A DNA stretch of 64,000 nt from Ruegeria sp. HKCCD7303 (lineage in GTDB: Bacteria; Pseudomonadota; Alphaproteobacteria; Rhodobacterales; Rhodobacteraceae). This document shows positions 45,204 to 54,008 of this stretch, piece by piece. Below the pieces are notes generated by a model, which was not told the origin of the DNA, did no database searches, and saw only the letters and a program-made list of their open reading frames with translations. A program made the position numbers and the translations under genes. Where the stretch lies: assembly GCF_013111185.1 (NCBI RefSeq), contig NZ_WVRE01000002.1:558001-622000 (forward strand), read 5' to 3'. How positions within the stretch are numbered: the stretch's first letter is position 1; each line of letters opens with the position of its first letter.

Positions 45204-45980
45204 ATGCAGGACATGCTCACAATCAGATCCAAAGGACATGTCGACTTTGTCGGCGCTGGCCCCGGCGATCCCGATCTGCTGACGCTCAAGGCGCTCACCG
45301 CGTTTGAGCAGGCTGATATCGTTTTGCATGACCGCCTGATCAGCGCACCTGTTCTGGACATGGCAGGCCAGCACGCCGAGCTGGTTGATGTTGGCAAGGC
45401 CGGTTTTGGTCCGTCCTGGAAGCAAAGCGATATCGACGCGCTTTTGGTGGACTGTGCCCAAAAGGGTAACCGCGTGGTGCGCCTGAAATCAGGGGACCCC
45501 ACTGTGTTTGGTCGGCTGGATGAAGAAATCGAAGCGGTTCAGTCTGCGGGTATTTCCTGGCAGATCATTCCCGGAATTACCGCTGCGTCTGCGGCTGTAG
45601 CAAGCATCGGGCAAAGCCTGACACGCCGGGGCCGCAACTCTTCGGTACGGTTTCTGACCGGGCACGACATGAAAGGCTTTGCTGATCACGACTGGGCCGC
45701 TCTGGCGCGCTCAGGGTCGGTTGCTGCAATTTACATGGGCAAGAAGTCGGCCCGGTTCATTCAAGGCCGCCTGATCATGCACGGTGCAGATCGCGCTACA
45801 CCCGTCACCCTGATCGAGAACGCCTCGCGCCCTGACCAACGCATTCTGGCCACCACTTTGGACCAGTTGCCCACCGATCTGGCCGCCGCCGAAATGAACG
45901 GCCCGGCCCTGACTTTCTATGGCCTCGCCCCGCGAGAAGCGGCGCAGGCTGTGACCGAATTCAATAAGGAGCTTGCCTGA
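45204..45980 (+). CDS. cobA: Uroporphyrinogen-III C-methyltransferase
   Basis: A 258-residue SUMT that makes precorrin-2, the precursor of sirohaem. It begins with the tetrapyrrole methylase loop VDFVGAGPGDPDLLTLKAL and has VVRLKSGDPTVFGR, PGITAASAAVASIG and a C-terminal GPALTFYGLA. In this operon it supplies sirohaem for the sulfite reductase encoded just downstream. The ATG at 45204 gives the usual N-terminus, although its ribosome site is weak. The stop overlaps the next start (TGATG). Confidence 0.94.
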   Translation: MQDMLTIRSKGHVDFVGAGPGDPDLLTLKALTAFEQADIVLHDRLISAPVLDMAGQHAELVDVGKAGFGPSWKQSDIDALLVDCAQKGNRVVRLKSGDPTVFGRLDEEIEAVQSAGISWQIIPGITAASAAVASIGQSLTRRGRNSSVRFLTGHDMKGFADHDWAALARSGSVAAIYMGKKSARFIQGRLIMHGADRATPVTLIENASRPDQRILATTLDQLPTDLAAAEMNGPALTFYGLAPREAAQAVTEFNKELA

Positions 45981-46294
45981 TGGCCCGCGCTTTTACCCCC
46001 AAAGTCGTCACCGCAAATGATTTGCTGGAAGGCGACGTGATTTATCAAACCGAAGATGACCGCTGGTCGCGTGATCTGTCTGATGCCGAACTGATCACTG
46101 ACGAAGCGCATGCACAGGTGCGTCTGCTGGACGCCGCCCGGCAGGCCAGCAAGATTGTGGGTGCATATCTGGCTGACGCTGTTGCAGGCGAAAACGGCCC
46201 TGAGCCCACACATTTTCGGGAAGATTTCCGCCGGACTGGTCCGTCCAACTATGCCCACGGCAAACAGGAAACTTCCCCGCAGCCCCGGGCCTGA
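45980..46294 (+). CDS. DUF2849 protein of the sulfite-reductase operon
   Basis: A 104-residue soluble protein beginning ARAFTPKVVTANDLLEGDVIY, with QTEDDRWSRDLSDAEL in the middle and a C-terminal PTHFREDFRRTGPSNYAHG. It matches the DUF2849 family, found in alphaproteobacterial cysI operons. It has no Cys, so it does not bind a metal cluster through thiolates. The start shares a base with the cobA stop, so it is translationally coupled. I recall a proposal that DUF2849 supplies electrons to CysI, which I cannot verify here. Confidence 0.85.
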   Translation: MARAFTPKVVTANDLLEGDVIYQTEDDRWSRDLSDAELITDEAHAQVRLLDAARQASKIVGAYLADAVAGENGPEPTHFREDFRRTGPSNYAHGKQETSPQPRA

Positions 46295-46360
46295 ACTTAG
46301 GCCCTCTCTCTCCCCTTCTATGGCCCCAAGGTTCGGGGTTGCAACCAAGGACAGCTAGAC

Positions 46361-48025
46361 ATGTATCGCTACTCCGAGTTTGACCACGAGTTTCTGGCAG
46401 AGCGCAACGCGCAATTCCGTGCGCAGGTCGAGCGCCGCATTGACGGTTCGCTGACCGAAGACGAATTCAAACCCCTGCGCCTGATGAACGGCCTGTATCT
46501 GCAACTGCACGCCTATATGCTGCGCGTCGCCATCCCCTATGGCACCCTGTCCAGCGCGCAGATGCGCCAACTGGCGCTGTTGGCCGAAAAGTGGGACAAG
46601 GGCTATGGCCACTTCACCACCCGTCAGAACATCCAGTACAACTGGCCCAAGCTGAACGACGTGCCGGATATGCTGGACGCGCTGGCCGAAGTTGGCATGC
46701 ACGCCATTCAAACCTCGGGAAACACCATCCGCAATGTGACCGCCGACCATTTTGCTGGCGCAGCCGCGGATGAAGTTGCGGACCCGCGCCCTTATGCAGA
46801 ACTTCTGCGCCAGTGGTCGACCGACCACCCGGAATTCCAGTTCATGCCGCGCAAGTTCAAGATTGCCATTACCGGTTCGGAAAATGACCGTGCCGTCATC
46901 AAGGCACATGATATCGGCCTGCAACTGGTCGAGCGTGGCGGTGTTCTGGGGGCCCGTGTGATTGTTGGTGGCGGTCTGGGCCGTACGCCAATGATCGGCA
47001 AAGAACTGTCCGATTTTGTCGCTTTTGACGATCTGCTGGCCTATTTGGAATCCGTTGTGTCCGTCTGGAACCAGATCGGCCGCCGTGACAACAAATATAA
47101 GGCACGCATCAAGATCACCGTGCACGAGCACGGCATCGACGCCATCCGCGCCAAGGTCAACGAGCGTTTCCTGCAGGTCCGCCCGCAGTTCAAGGGTGCT
47201 GACATGAACCTTCTCGAAGAGATCAAGGATCACTTTGCGGCACCTGCCTTCCGCGAAGGTTCGGTTGCGTCTTTTGAAAGCGCCTACGCCAACGATCCGG
47301 TTTTCCGCTCGTGGGTCGACACCAACATCGCGCCGCACAAAAACGCAGACCACGCGATTGTCACGATCTCGATCAAAAAGCACGGCGCGACGCCGGGCGA
47401 TGCAACGGCCGAGCAGATGCGCATAATGGCCGATCTGGCCGAAGAGTTCGCGTATGACGAGCTGCGTATCAGCCATGAGCAGAACGTGATCCTGCCGCAT
47501 GTTCACAAATCGGATCTGCCTGCGATCCACGCGAAGCTGAAGGAATACGAACTGGCCACCGCCAATATCGGCCTGATCAGCGACATAATCGCCTGCCCCG
47601 GCATGGATTACTGCGCGCTGGCCACGGCACGATCGATCCCGGTTGCGCAGGAAATCGCGACCCGGTTTGACGAGCTGAAGCTGGAGCATGATATCGGTCA
47701 CCTGAAGATCAAGATCTCGGGCTGCATCAACGCATGTGGTCACCACCACGTGGGGCATATCGGCATTCTGGGGCTGGATCGCGCGGGCGTTGAAAACTAC
47801 CAGATCACTCTGGGCGGCGACGGCACCGAGACAGCGGCCGTGGGCGACCGCACGGGTCCGGGCTTTGCCTATAGTGAAATCGTGCCCGCCGTAGAGCGCA
47901 TCGTCGACACCTATCTGAACCAGCGGGAGAGCGCCGAAGAAACTTTCCTGGAGACCTATCGCCGAGTTGGCATGGCTCCGTTTAAGGCAGCCCTCTACCC
48001 CGAGGCTCGGGCGAATGCCGCTTGA
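46361..48025 (+). CDS. cysI: Sulfite reductase hemoprotein (nitrite/sulfite reductase family)
   Basis: A 554-residue sirohaem/[4Fe-4S] reductase, converting sulfite to sulfide. Two ferredoxin-like halves and four cysteines for the coupled cluster are visible: CPGMDYC and CINACGHHHVGHIG. RQNIQYNW and RNVTADHFAG are family motifs. There is no cysJ flavoprotein gene in the operon. A ferredoxin-NADP reductase gene lies downstream, so a ferredoxin donor is likely. AAGGA precedes the ATG by 9 bases. Neighbours cobA and cysH favour sulfite over nitrite as substrate. Confidence 0.94.
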   Translation: MYRYSEFDHEFLAERNAQFRAQVERRIDGSLTEDEFKPLRLMNGLYLQLHAYMLRVAIPYGTLSSAQMRQLALLAEKWDKGYGHFTTRQNIQYNWPKLNDVPDMLDALAEVGMHAIQTSGNTIRNVTADHFAGAAADEVADPRPYAELLRQWSTDHPEFQFMPRKFKIAITGSENDRAVIKAHDIGLQLVERGGVLGARVIVGGGLGRTPMIGKELSDFVAFDDLLAYLESVVSVWNQIGRRDNKYKARIKITVHEHGIDAIRAKVNERFLQVRPQFKGADMNLLEEIKDHFAAPAFREGSVASFESAYANDPVFRSWVDTNIAPHKNADHAIVTISIKKHGATPGDATAEQMRIMADLAEEFAYDELRISHEQNVILPHVHKSDLPAIHAKLKEYELATANIGLISDIIACPGMDYCALATARSIPVAQEIATRFDELKLEHDIGHLKIKISGCINACGHHHVGHIGILGLDRAGVENYQITLGGDGTETAAVGDRTGPGFAYSEIVPAVERIVDTYLNQRESAEETFLETYRRVGMAPFKAALYPEARANAA

Positions 48026-48776
48026 TCTGATCCAGACGGAACTGGGCAAAGACCGCAGCGAACTGACCGAAAAGGTCGGAGCCCTGAACGCCCGGTTCCG
48101 CCACCATTCTGCGCATGATGTCATGCATGGTGCCATCGAGGAAATCGACGATCTTGCTCTTGTCTCAAGCTTCGGTGCGGAATCGGTGGTCTTGCTGCAT
48201 ATGGCAGCGGTGGTCGACAAGGCGACCCCGGTGCTGTTCGTGGACACTCAGTTGCTGTTCACTGAAACGCTGGAATACCAACATGAGGTCAGCGAGCGTT
48301 TGGGCCTGAAGAACGTCAAGATCATTCGTGCGGATGAAGAAGACGTTCAACGAGACGACCCTTACAGTGCTCTGCGCCTACGCGATACAGATGCCTGCTG
48401 CAACCTGCGCAAAACCTTCCCACTGCAAAAAGCCCTGTCGGGCTATTGTGGCTGGATCACGGGACGCAAGCGGTTTCAGTCGGGCACACGCGCCGCGCTC
48501 GAGTTTTTTGAAGTCGAAGACGGCACGGGCCGGATCAAAGTCAACCCGCTTGCCCATTGGGCACCCGAAGACGTGCGCACCTATATGGACGAAAACAATC
48601 TGCCCCGGCACCCGCTGGTGGCCAAAGGATACCCTTCGATCGGATGTGCGCCCTGCACCTCGCCGGTCAAAGAGGGCGAAGACCCACGCGCCGGACGTTG
48701 GCGCGATCAGAACAAGGAAGAATGTGGCATCCATTTTGTCGATGGCAAAATGATCCGCATCGGAGAGAAAACATGA
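48015..48776 (+). CDS. cysH: Adenylyl-sulfate (APS) reductase, thioredoxin-dependent
   Basis: A 253-residue CysH. It has SSFGAESVVLLHM (PP-loop-like), FVDTQLLFTETLEY, TDACCNLRK and CAPC. The Cys-Cys and Cys-x-x-Cys pairs bind a [4Fe-4S] cluster, which marks the APS-using type and not the PAPS type. The catalytic Cys is in ECGIHF at the C-terminus. The gene overlaps the cysI end by 11 bases and the next gene by 4 bases, in one tightly packed operon. Confidence 0.95.
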   Translation: MPLDLIQTELGKDRSELTEKVGALNARFRHHSAHDVMHGAIEEIDDLALVSSFGAESVVLLHMAAVVDKATPVLFVDTQLLFTETLEYQHEVSERLGLKNVKIIRADEEDVQRDDPYSALRLRDTDACCNLRKTFPLQKALSGYCGWITGRKRFQSGTRAALEFFEVEDGTGRIKVNPLAHWAPEDVRTYMDENNLPRHPLVAKGYPSIGCAPCTSPVKEGEDPRAGRWRDQNKEECGIHFVDGKMIRIGEKT

Positions 48777-49180
48777 ACGTAATCGTAACGGATGAGGGCT
48801 TTTCGCCTGATGACTGGACCGACGGCTTTGTCACCCTGGATGATGCCGCCAATGACGTAGTGGCCCTTGATGTGGCCTCGGACACCGACCCGGATGAGCT
48901 GATTGACCGTTTGGGCAGCGCCAAGATGGTGCGTGTGGACTTCCCCTCCTCTGCGGATGGGCGCGGCTTTACAATTGCACGCGTTCTACGCCTGAAAGGG
49001 TATACAGGCCGCCTGCGCGCCAAAGGCCATGTTCTGGCAGACCAATACGCCATGGCCCGTCGCAGCGGGTTCGACGAGGTTGAAATAGATCATACGCTTG
49101 CGGACCGACAGCCCGAAGATCAATGGCTGGCCCGCGCCAATTGGCAAGATAATAACTATCAGGCCCGCCTGCGCGGATAA
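48773..49180 (+). CDS. DUF934 protein of the sulfate-assimilation operon
   Basis: A 135-residue soluble protein. MVRVDFPSSADGRGFTIARVLR, with GRLRAKGHVLADQYAMARRSGFDEVE, is the DUF934 signature. The end reads NWQDNNYQARLRG. The family is regularly encoded next to cysH or cysI in proteobacteria, but its biochemical role is not settled as far as I know. It may be an accessory protein of sulfite reduction. The ATG overlaps the cysH stop by four bases. Confidence 0.9.
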   Translation: MNVIVTDEGFSPDDWTDGFVTLDDAANDVVALDVASDTDPDELIDRLGSAKMVRVDFPSSADGRGFTIARVLRLKGYTGRLRAKGHVLADQYAMARRSGFDEVEIDHTLADRQPEDQWLARANWQDNNYQARLRG

Positions 49181-49284
49181 GACTGCACGCACAAGCTTGT
49201 GATACAAGGGGGGCAATCTGTCCCCTTTTCCTGACTTGGATCAAAGATTAAACGGAGATGTCGGTTTAGCTGGCCGGCAGTGAA

Positions 49285-50121
49285 ATGATGACAGAGATGA
49301 AATCCGTGAGTGAAGCAACCGCCGTTAAGGCCCCCGTACTGCCAGATGCCCAGACTGTCACCGAGGTGAAGCACTGGACTGACAGCCTGTTCTCTTTCAA
49401 GGTGTCGCGCCCTGCCTCGCTGCGATTCCGCTCGGGTGAATTCGTGATGATCGGCCTGCTGGGCGACAACGGAAAACCTTTGCTGCGCGCCTATTCGATT
49501 GCGTCGCCGTCCTGGGATGAAGAGTTGGAGTTCTATTCCATCAAGGTACAGAACGGCCCGCTGACTTCGAAGCTGCAACATATCAAACCCGGCGATCAGA
49601 TCATTTTACGCCCCAAGCCGGTTGGCACACTGGTGCATGACGCCCTGCTGCCTGGCAAACGCCTGTGGTTCTTTGCCACCGGCACCGGTTTCGCGCCATT
49701 TGCCTCGCTACTGCGTGAACCGCAGACCTATGAGGATTATAACGAGGTTATAATCACCCACACCTGCCGCGAAGTCGCGGAACTGGAATATGGCCGCCAA
49801 CTGATCGAAAACATCCGTCAGGATGAATTGCTGTCCGAGCTGATGGGCGAAGGGTTCGCTGACAAAATCCGCTATTACCCAACCACCACGCGGGAAGACA
49901 GCCCCAAGATGGGCCGTATCACCACCCTGCTGCAGGACGGCACCGTGTTTGCCGATTTGGGCATCGAAGGCGGCATCAAGCCTGAAACCGACCGCGCAAT
50001 GGTTTGCGGTTCCTTGGCTTTCAACCTGGACATCAAGGAAATCCTTGAAGGGTTTGGTCTGCGCGAAGGCGCAAATTCCGAGCCAAAGGAATTCGTGATC
50101 GAGAAAGCCTTTGTCGGATAA
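49285..50121 (+). CDS. fpr: Ferredoxin-NADP reductase
   Basis: A 278-residue FAD flavoprotein of the bacterial FprA type. FAD binding is seen in LLRAYSIASPSWDEELEFYSIKV, NADP binding in ATGTGFAPFASLLRE and MVCGSLAFN, and the C-terminus is EFVIEKAFVG. It may reduce ferredoxin for the upstream sulfite reductase, since no CysJ is present, though such enzymes also serve general redox and stress roles. It starts 104 bases after the DUF934 gene, so it may have its own promoter. The start is ambiguous between 49285 and 49297. Confidence 0.94.
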   Translation: MMTEMKSVSEATAVKAPVLPDAQTVTEVKHWTDSLFSFKVSRPASLRFRSGEFVMIGLLGDNGKPLLRAYSIASPSWDEELEFYSIKVQNGPLTSKLQHIKPGDQIILRPKPVGTLVHDALLPGKRLWFFATGTGFAPFASLLREPQTYEDYNEVIITHTCREVAELEYGRQLIENIRQDELLSELMGEGFADKIRYYPTTTREDSPKMGRITTLLQDGTVFADLGIEGGIKPETDRAMVCGSLAFNLDIKEILEGFGLREGANSEPKEFVIEKAFVG

Positions 50122-50130
50122 TACCAATTT

Positions 50131-50158
50131 GCGTTCGAAGCTTTGGTGCTTCGAACGC
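50131..50158 (+). terminator. Stem-loop after fpr
   Basis: 11-bp perfect stem GCGTTCGAAGC / GCTTCGAACGC with a TTTGGT loop, starting 9 bases after the fpr stop. An A-run and no T-run follows, so termination efficiency is uncertain. Confidence 0.6.
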
Positions 50159-50278
50159 GAAAAACACCCGATAAAACAAGTTTTTTCACTGCAACCTGTA
50201 TTTATGCCGCTTGAAGTGCGGCGCAGCCCGGTTTAAATTCCGGGCTCGAAATTCTGCAATCATCAAAGGAATGAACCC

Positions 50279-50827
50279 ATAGCTCGCAGACCTCACAACG
50301 CGCCGCCTCAACGTGACACCGGCCCGCGCGTCAATGACAGAATCCGTGCCCCCGAAATTCGGCTAATTGGTGCCGAAGGTGAAAACGTCGGGGTGGTTCA
50401 TCCCGCCAAAGCCATGCAACTTGCTGCAGATGCCGGTCTTGACCTTGTCGAGATTTCGCCCAACGCGAACCCACCGGTCTGTAAGATCATGGACTTCGGC
50501 AAATACAAATACGAACAACAAAAGCGCGAAAGCGAAGCCCGTAAAAAGCAAAAAGTCATCGAGGTGAAAGAGGTCAAGTTCCGGCCCAACACCGACACCC
50601 ATGACTATGACGTAAAGATGCGGAACGTGTTCAAGTTCCTTGAAAACGGCGACAAGGTCAAAGTGACCCTGCGTTTCCGTGGCCGCGAAATGGCGCACCA
50701 GAACTTGGGACGCGAATTGCTGGAGCGTGTTGCTGAGGACGTCAAAGACCTTGGCAAGATTGAAAACATGCCAAAGATGGAAGGCCGTCAGATGATCATG
50801 ATGATCGGCCCACTTCCTCAGAAATAG
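50279..50827 (+). CDS. infC: Translation initiation factor IF-3, with non-canonical AUA start
   Basis: A 182-residue IF-3, normal length. The N-terminal domain begins [20 protein letters not shown] and continues [17 protein letters not shown]. The linker is [16 protein letters not shown] and the C-domain includes [16 protein letters not shown]. The first ATG in frame (50393) would remove 38 conserved residues. The reading frame can only begin at ATA (50279), with AAAGGA 8 bases before it. An in-frame TAA lies at 50234. A rare start codon fits the known autoregulation of infC by IF-3 (AUU in E. coli). A strong terminator follows. Confidence 0.95.
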   Translation: MARRPHNAPPQRDTGPRVNDRIRAPEIRLIGAEGENVGVVHPAKAMQLAADAGLDLVEISPNANPPVCKIMDFGKYKYEQQKRESEARKKQKVIEVKEVKFRPNTDTHDYDVKMRNVFKFLENGDKVKVTLRFRGREMAHQNLGRELLERVAEDVKDLGKIENMPKMEGRQMIMMIGPLPQK

Positions 50828-50850
50828 GCCAAACACCGGCTGAAAGATCT

Positions 50851-50881
50851 AAGGCTCTCGCAAGTACCGCGAGAGCCTTTT
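50851..50881 (+). terminator. Rho-independent terminator of infC
   Basis: 11-bp perfect stem AAGGCTCTCGC / GCGAGAGCCTT (50851-50861, 50869-50879), loop AAGTACC, followed by TT. Confidence 0.9.
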
Positions 50882-50895
50882 CGTTTCTACCGCCG

Positions 50896-52212
50896 TTAGA
50901 TAACTGCGCTCAACGCCCGTTCCAATTTGCTGACAAGTTCGTCAATCTGCGCGTCTCCGATGATAAAAGGTGGTGCCAGAAGAATGTGATCTCCGTTACG
51001 TCCATCCCGTGTCCCCGCCATCGGATAACAGATCAAGCCTTCAGCCATTGCAGCCTTCTTCACCTTTCCGGCAATGCCCAAAGACGGATCGAACGGAGCT
51101 TTGGTGCCCCGATCGGACACCAGCTCGATCCCGCGGAAAAGGCCACGCCCACGCAGATCGCCGACATTCGGGTGCTGTCCAAACGCAGCCTCAAGGGCTG
51201 AATGCACTTTGTCTCCCATGACCCCGGCTCGGGCTGGCAAATCCCGTTCCGTCAGTTCACGGACCACCGCGAGTGCAGCAGCCGTAGCAACCGGGTGACC
51301 GATATAGGTGTGCCCGTGTTGAAAAAAACCTGACCCATCCCGAATTGCATCATATATCGCCCCGGTGCACAGCATAGCTCCGATCGGTTGATACCCGGCC
51401 CCCAAACCTTTGGCGATGCACAGAATATCCGGCGCAACATCGTCATGATCGCAGGCAAACAGATGGCCTGTGCGCCCCATACCGCACATAACCTCATCCA
51501 GGATCAACAGCACCCCGTATTGGTTGCAGATTTCCCGGATACGTTTGAAATACCCCTCAACAGCCGGAACCGCGCCCAGGGTTGCACCGACCACGGGTTC
51601 TGCCATGAAAGCCATAACTGTGTCCGGACCCAGGCGTAGTATTTCAGCCTCAAGCTCGTTGGCAACGCGCTGACCATAGTCAAAGCTACCCTCACTTTCA
51701 GGTTTTTCGGCGTATTCATAACAAGCCGAAATATGCGTCATCTCAATCAGCATCGGTGCGAACTGAGCACGCCTCCAGGCGTTGCCCCCGGCAGACAAAG
51801 CGCCCAGCGTGTTGCCGTGGTAGCTTTGTTTTCGCGCGATGACATGCCGACGCTCGGGCTGACCGGTCTCGAGAAAGTACTGACGCGCCAGTTTGATTGC
51901 CGCCTCGGTTGCCTCAGACCCGCCCGATACAAAATAGACCCGGTCCAAATCGCCCGGCGCGTGCTGGATCAACAGATCCGCCAGCGCCTCAGCCGGTTCA
52001 GAGGTCATGAAACCGCTGTGGGCAAAGGCGATCTGTTCCACCTGATCCTGCACGGCGCGGATCACTGCGGGGTTGGAATGCCCCAGGCAAGACACGGCCG
52101 CGTCACCGCAGTCCAGGTACCGCTTGCCTTGGGCGTCGATCAGATAGCAGCCTTCCCCACCTGCTGCGATGGGTAGGTCCGATTTGGTGTGGCGTGGGAA
52201 TACGTGACTCAT
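50896..52212 (-). CDS. Class III PLP-dependent aminotransferase
   Basis: A 438-residue fold-type I, class III aminotransferase. VYFVSGGSEATEAAIKLAR binds the cofactor phosphate, LLILDEVMCGMGRTG has the Asp, and the Schiff-base Lys is in CIAKGLGAGYQP. HTYIGHPVA follows. Substrates of the family are omega-amino acids such as beta-alanine, taurine or GABA. The exact one cannot be told. Its start overlaps the BKACE gene stop by four bases, so the two are one operon, and an RpiR regulator is divergent from it. Confidence 0.93.
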   Translation of the reverse strand: MSHVFPRHTKSDLPIAAGGEGCYLIDAQGKRYLDCGDAAVSCLGHSNPAVIRAVQDQVEQIAFAHSGFMTSEPAEALADLLIQHAPGDLDRVYFVSGGSEATEAAIKLARQYFLETGQPERRHVIARKQSYHGNTLGALSAGGNAWRRAQFAPMLIEMTHISACYEYAEKPESEGSFDYGQRVANELEAEILRLGPDTVMAFMAEPVVGATLGAVPAVEGYFKRIREICNQYGVLLILDEVMCGMGRTGHLFACDHDDVAPDILCIAKGLGAGYQPIGAMLCTGAIYDAIRDGSGFFQHGHTYIGHPVATAAALAVVRELTERDLPARAGVMGDKVHSALEAAFGQHPNVGDLRGRGLFRGIELVSDRGTKAPFDPSLGIAGKVKKAAMAEGLICYPMAGTRDGRNGDHILLAPPFIIGDAQIDELVSKLERALSAVI

Positions 52213-52982
52213 GTTCTGGCCTTTCCAAGCAGTTCAACCAAAGCCGCGACCGAAGCGGCATTGTCCGCCCACGGCGTGCCATCCGGCCCCGTCAGGCTGT
52301 TTTCAAATCCAACGCGCACATCACCCCCGCGCCGCGCTGCTTCGGCCAGACAGGCGTGTTCTTGTGCGCCAAACGCGCAGACCATCCAATAGTTTTGACA
52401 TTTCGGGAAGGCATCCAGATCTGCCGGTACAGATTGCTGACCTTCGCTATAGCGTCCCAGAACAAACAGCCGGTCCGTCTGATCCTTACGAACAATGTCA
52501 TCCTGCTGCCACTGGTCCAACAGCCGCGCGTCTTCTGCATCGTAAAGTATATGCTGAACCCGCGTTCCCTGATCAGCACAGAGCGCATAGACATGCGGTG
52601 CAAGGTTGAGGTCGCGCGCAATCTCTCGTACCGAAATCGAGGCCCAGTCTGGACGCACCTGTTCCAAGCAGGCCAGCTGCGCGGGAACGTCAAATACTCC
52701 GGCCGCTTCGGTTGTTATTTGAACATCCAACCCCGGCGCGATGCGGCGCAACTCGGCGATCGTTTCCAGATACGATCCAGCATCCAGCGAATGCTGACCA
52801 TTCGCGTCCCGCACATGAACATGAATGCCCTGCGCCCCTGCAAGGTGGCAGGCCCACGCGGTTTCGACGATCTGATCTATCGTGACCGGAAGGGCAGGAT
52901 GATCTGCTTTAGTGCGCCGCGCGCCATTGGGCGCGACTAGAATATAGTGGGTTTTGCTGTCGTCGGCAGGGATGGGATTCAT
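52209..52982 (-). CDS. Beta-keto acid cleavage enzyme family protein (BKACE, DUF849)
   Basis: A 257-residue TIM-barrel protein of the BKACE family, which condenses a beta-keto acid with acetyl-CoA to give acetoacetate and a new CoA ester. YILVAPNGARRTKADHPALP, then GAQGIHVHVRDANGQHS with the zinc-binding His-x-His, and the C-terminal GGDVRVGFENSL are family features. It is shorter than typical members (270-310). AGAGGAAAG precedes the ATG. First gene of the operon with the aminotransferase. Confidence 0.88.
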   Translation of the reverse strand: MNPIPADDSKTHYILVAPNGARRTKADHPALPVTIDQIVETAWACHLAGAQGIHVHVRDANGQHSLDAGSYLETIAELRRIAPGLDVQITTEAAGVFDVPAQLACLEQVRPDWASISVREIARDLNLAPHVYALCADQGTRVQHILYDAEDARLLDQWQQDDIVRKDQTDRLFVLGRYSEGQQSVPADLDAFPKCQNYWMVCAFGAQEHACLAEAARRGGDVRVGFENSLTGPDGTPWADNAASVAALVELLGKART

Positions 52983-53047
52983 CTGTTCTTTCCTCTTACA
53001 AGGTTGCAGCTAGCCCCCACTCAATACGTTTTCAATTTACGCTATAG

Positions 53048-53061
53048 AAAACATATGTTTT
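53048..53061. promoter_or_regulatory. Palindrome in the BKACE-rpiR divergent promoter
   Basis: AAAACATATGTTTT, a perfect 14-bp palindrome 9 bases upstream of the rpiR-type gene start and 66 bases from the BKACE start. Probable autoregulatory operator. Confidence 0.55.
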
Positions 53062-53070
53062 ATTTTAACC

Positions 53071-53970
53071 ATGACCCCTACCCTGATGGCACTCACGGAT
53101 CAGTTGAGGCGCGAGATTGATCAGATGCCTGCGCAAATGCAGGTCGCGGCGAAGTATGTTGTCGATCATCCTGGCGACTTTGGACTGAACCCTATCCGTA
53201 AAACAGCGGACAGAATCGGCATCAGTTCAAACGTGTTGGTACGGCTTGCGCAGCGCATGGGCTTTGACAGCTTCGACGCATTTCGCCAACCATTTCGCCG
53301 CGCTCTGACAACTGACAGTGAAGACCGGCTGGGGCAAGGCTGGTTGGAGGCTCCGTCGGGGCAAGACCCGTTTCATCTGGCGCAGGTCAAATTCGCTCAG
53401 AACGAGATGAATGTGGTTTCGCGATCCTTGCGCCTGATGGATCCGCATCTGACACAACAAGCCATTGGGCACATGGTTTCCGCGCGGCGCTGTTACGTGA
53501 CGGCGACACGGTCCAGCCACGCCCTGGCCTACTACTTTCACTACGCAGGCCGCATGGCCCATCCCGGATTGCAGCTGGTGCCCCGTCACATGGGCTCAGC
53601 CATTGACGATTTGGTCGAAGCCACGGCTGAAGATTGTCTGTTTGCCATCACCGTCCATCCCTATTCCGCCGATACGATACAATCGATGCGCTTTGCCCGC
53701 GACCGGTCCATGCGTATCGTGTTGCTGTCGGATAGCGAGGTGATCGCGCCCGGGGTCGAACCGGATGTAATCCTGTCTGTCAGCACCCGAACTTTGCACC
53801 CATTTTCAAGCTTTTCCGGCGCGATGGCCGTGTTGGAATGTTTGCTCGGGCATTTGTTCGAGGCCGGTTGCAAGGACGCCCGGGCACGCGTGGAACAGTA
53901 CCAAAAAGCACGGGAAGACACGGGGGCTTATTGGCGGCCCGGTGTTTTGCCAAAGCTCAGGAAGCTCTGA
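53071..53970 (+). CDS. MurR/RpiR-family transcriptional regulator
   Basis: A 299-residue regulator with an N-terminal RpiR-type HTH (AKYVVDHPGDFGLNPIRKTADRIG to about residue 80; SSNVLVRLAQRMGFDSFDAFR) and a C-terminal SIS sugar-phosphate-binding-type domain (AISHM/VSARRCYVTATRSSH, later DRSMRIVLLSDSEV). It is divergent from the BKACE-aminotransferase operon, with a palindrome between, so those genes are its likely targets. In operons of this kind the ligand need not be a sugar phosphate. Confidence 0.92.
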   Translation: MTPTLMALTDQLRREIDQMPAQMQVAAKYVVDHPGDFGLNPIRKTADRIGISSNVLVRLAQRMGFDSFDAFRQPFRRALTTDSEDRLGQGWLEAPSGQDPFHLAQVKFAQNEMNVVSRSLRLMDPHLTQQAIGHMVSARRCYVTATRSSHALAYYFHYAGRMAHPGLQLVPRHMGSAIDDLVEATAEDCLFAITVHPYSADTIQSMRFARDRSMRIVLLSDSEVIAPGVEPDVILSVSTRTLHPFSSFSGAMAVLECLLGHLFEAGCKDARARVEQYQKAREDTGAYWRPGVLPKLRKL

Positions 53971-54008
53971 CAACCTTGCTGAGATGCGGCCAGCGCACGT
54001 CAATACGT

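Noticed and set aside
46355..48247. A 630-residue open frame on the minus strand opposite cysI
   Set aside because: It is exactly antisense to a strongly conserved enzyme, has no recognisable motif and has low-complexity His/Gln/Arg composition typical of GC-rich shadow frames.
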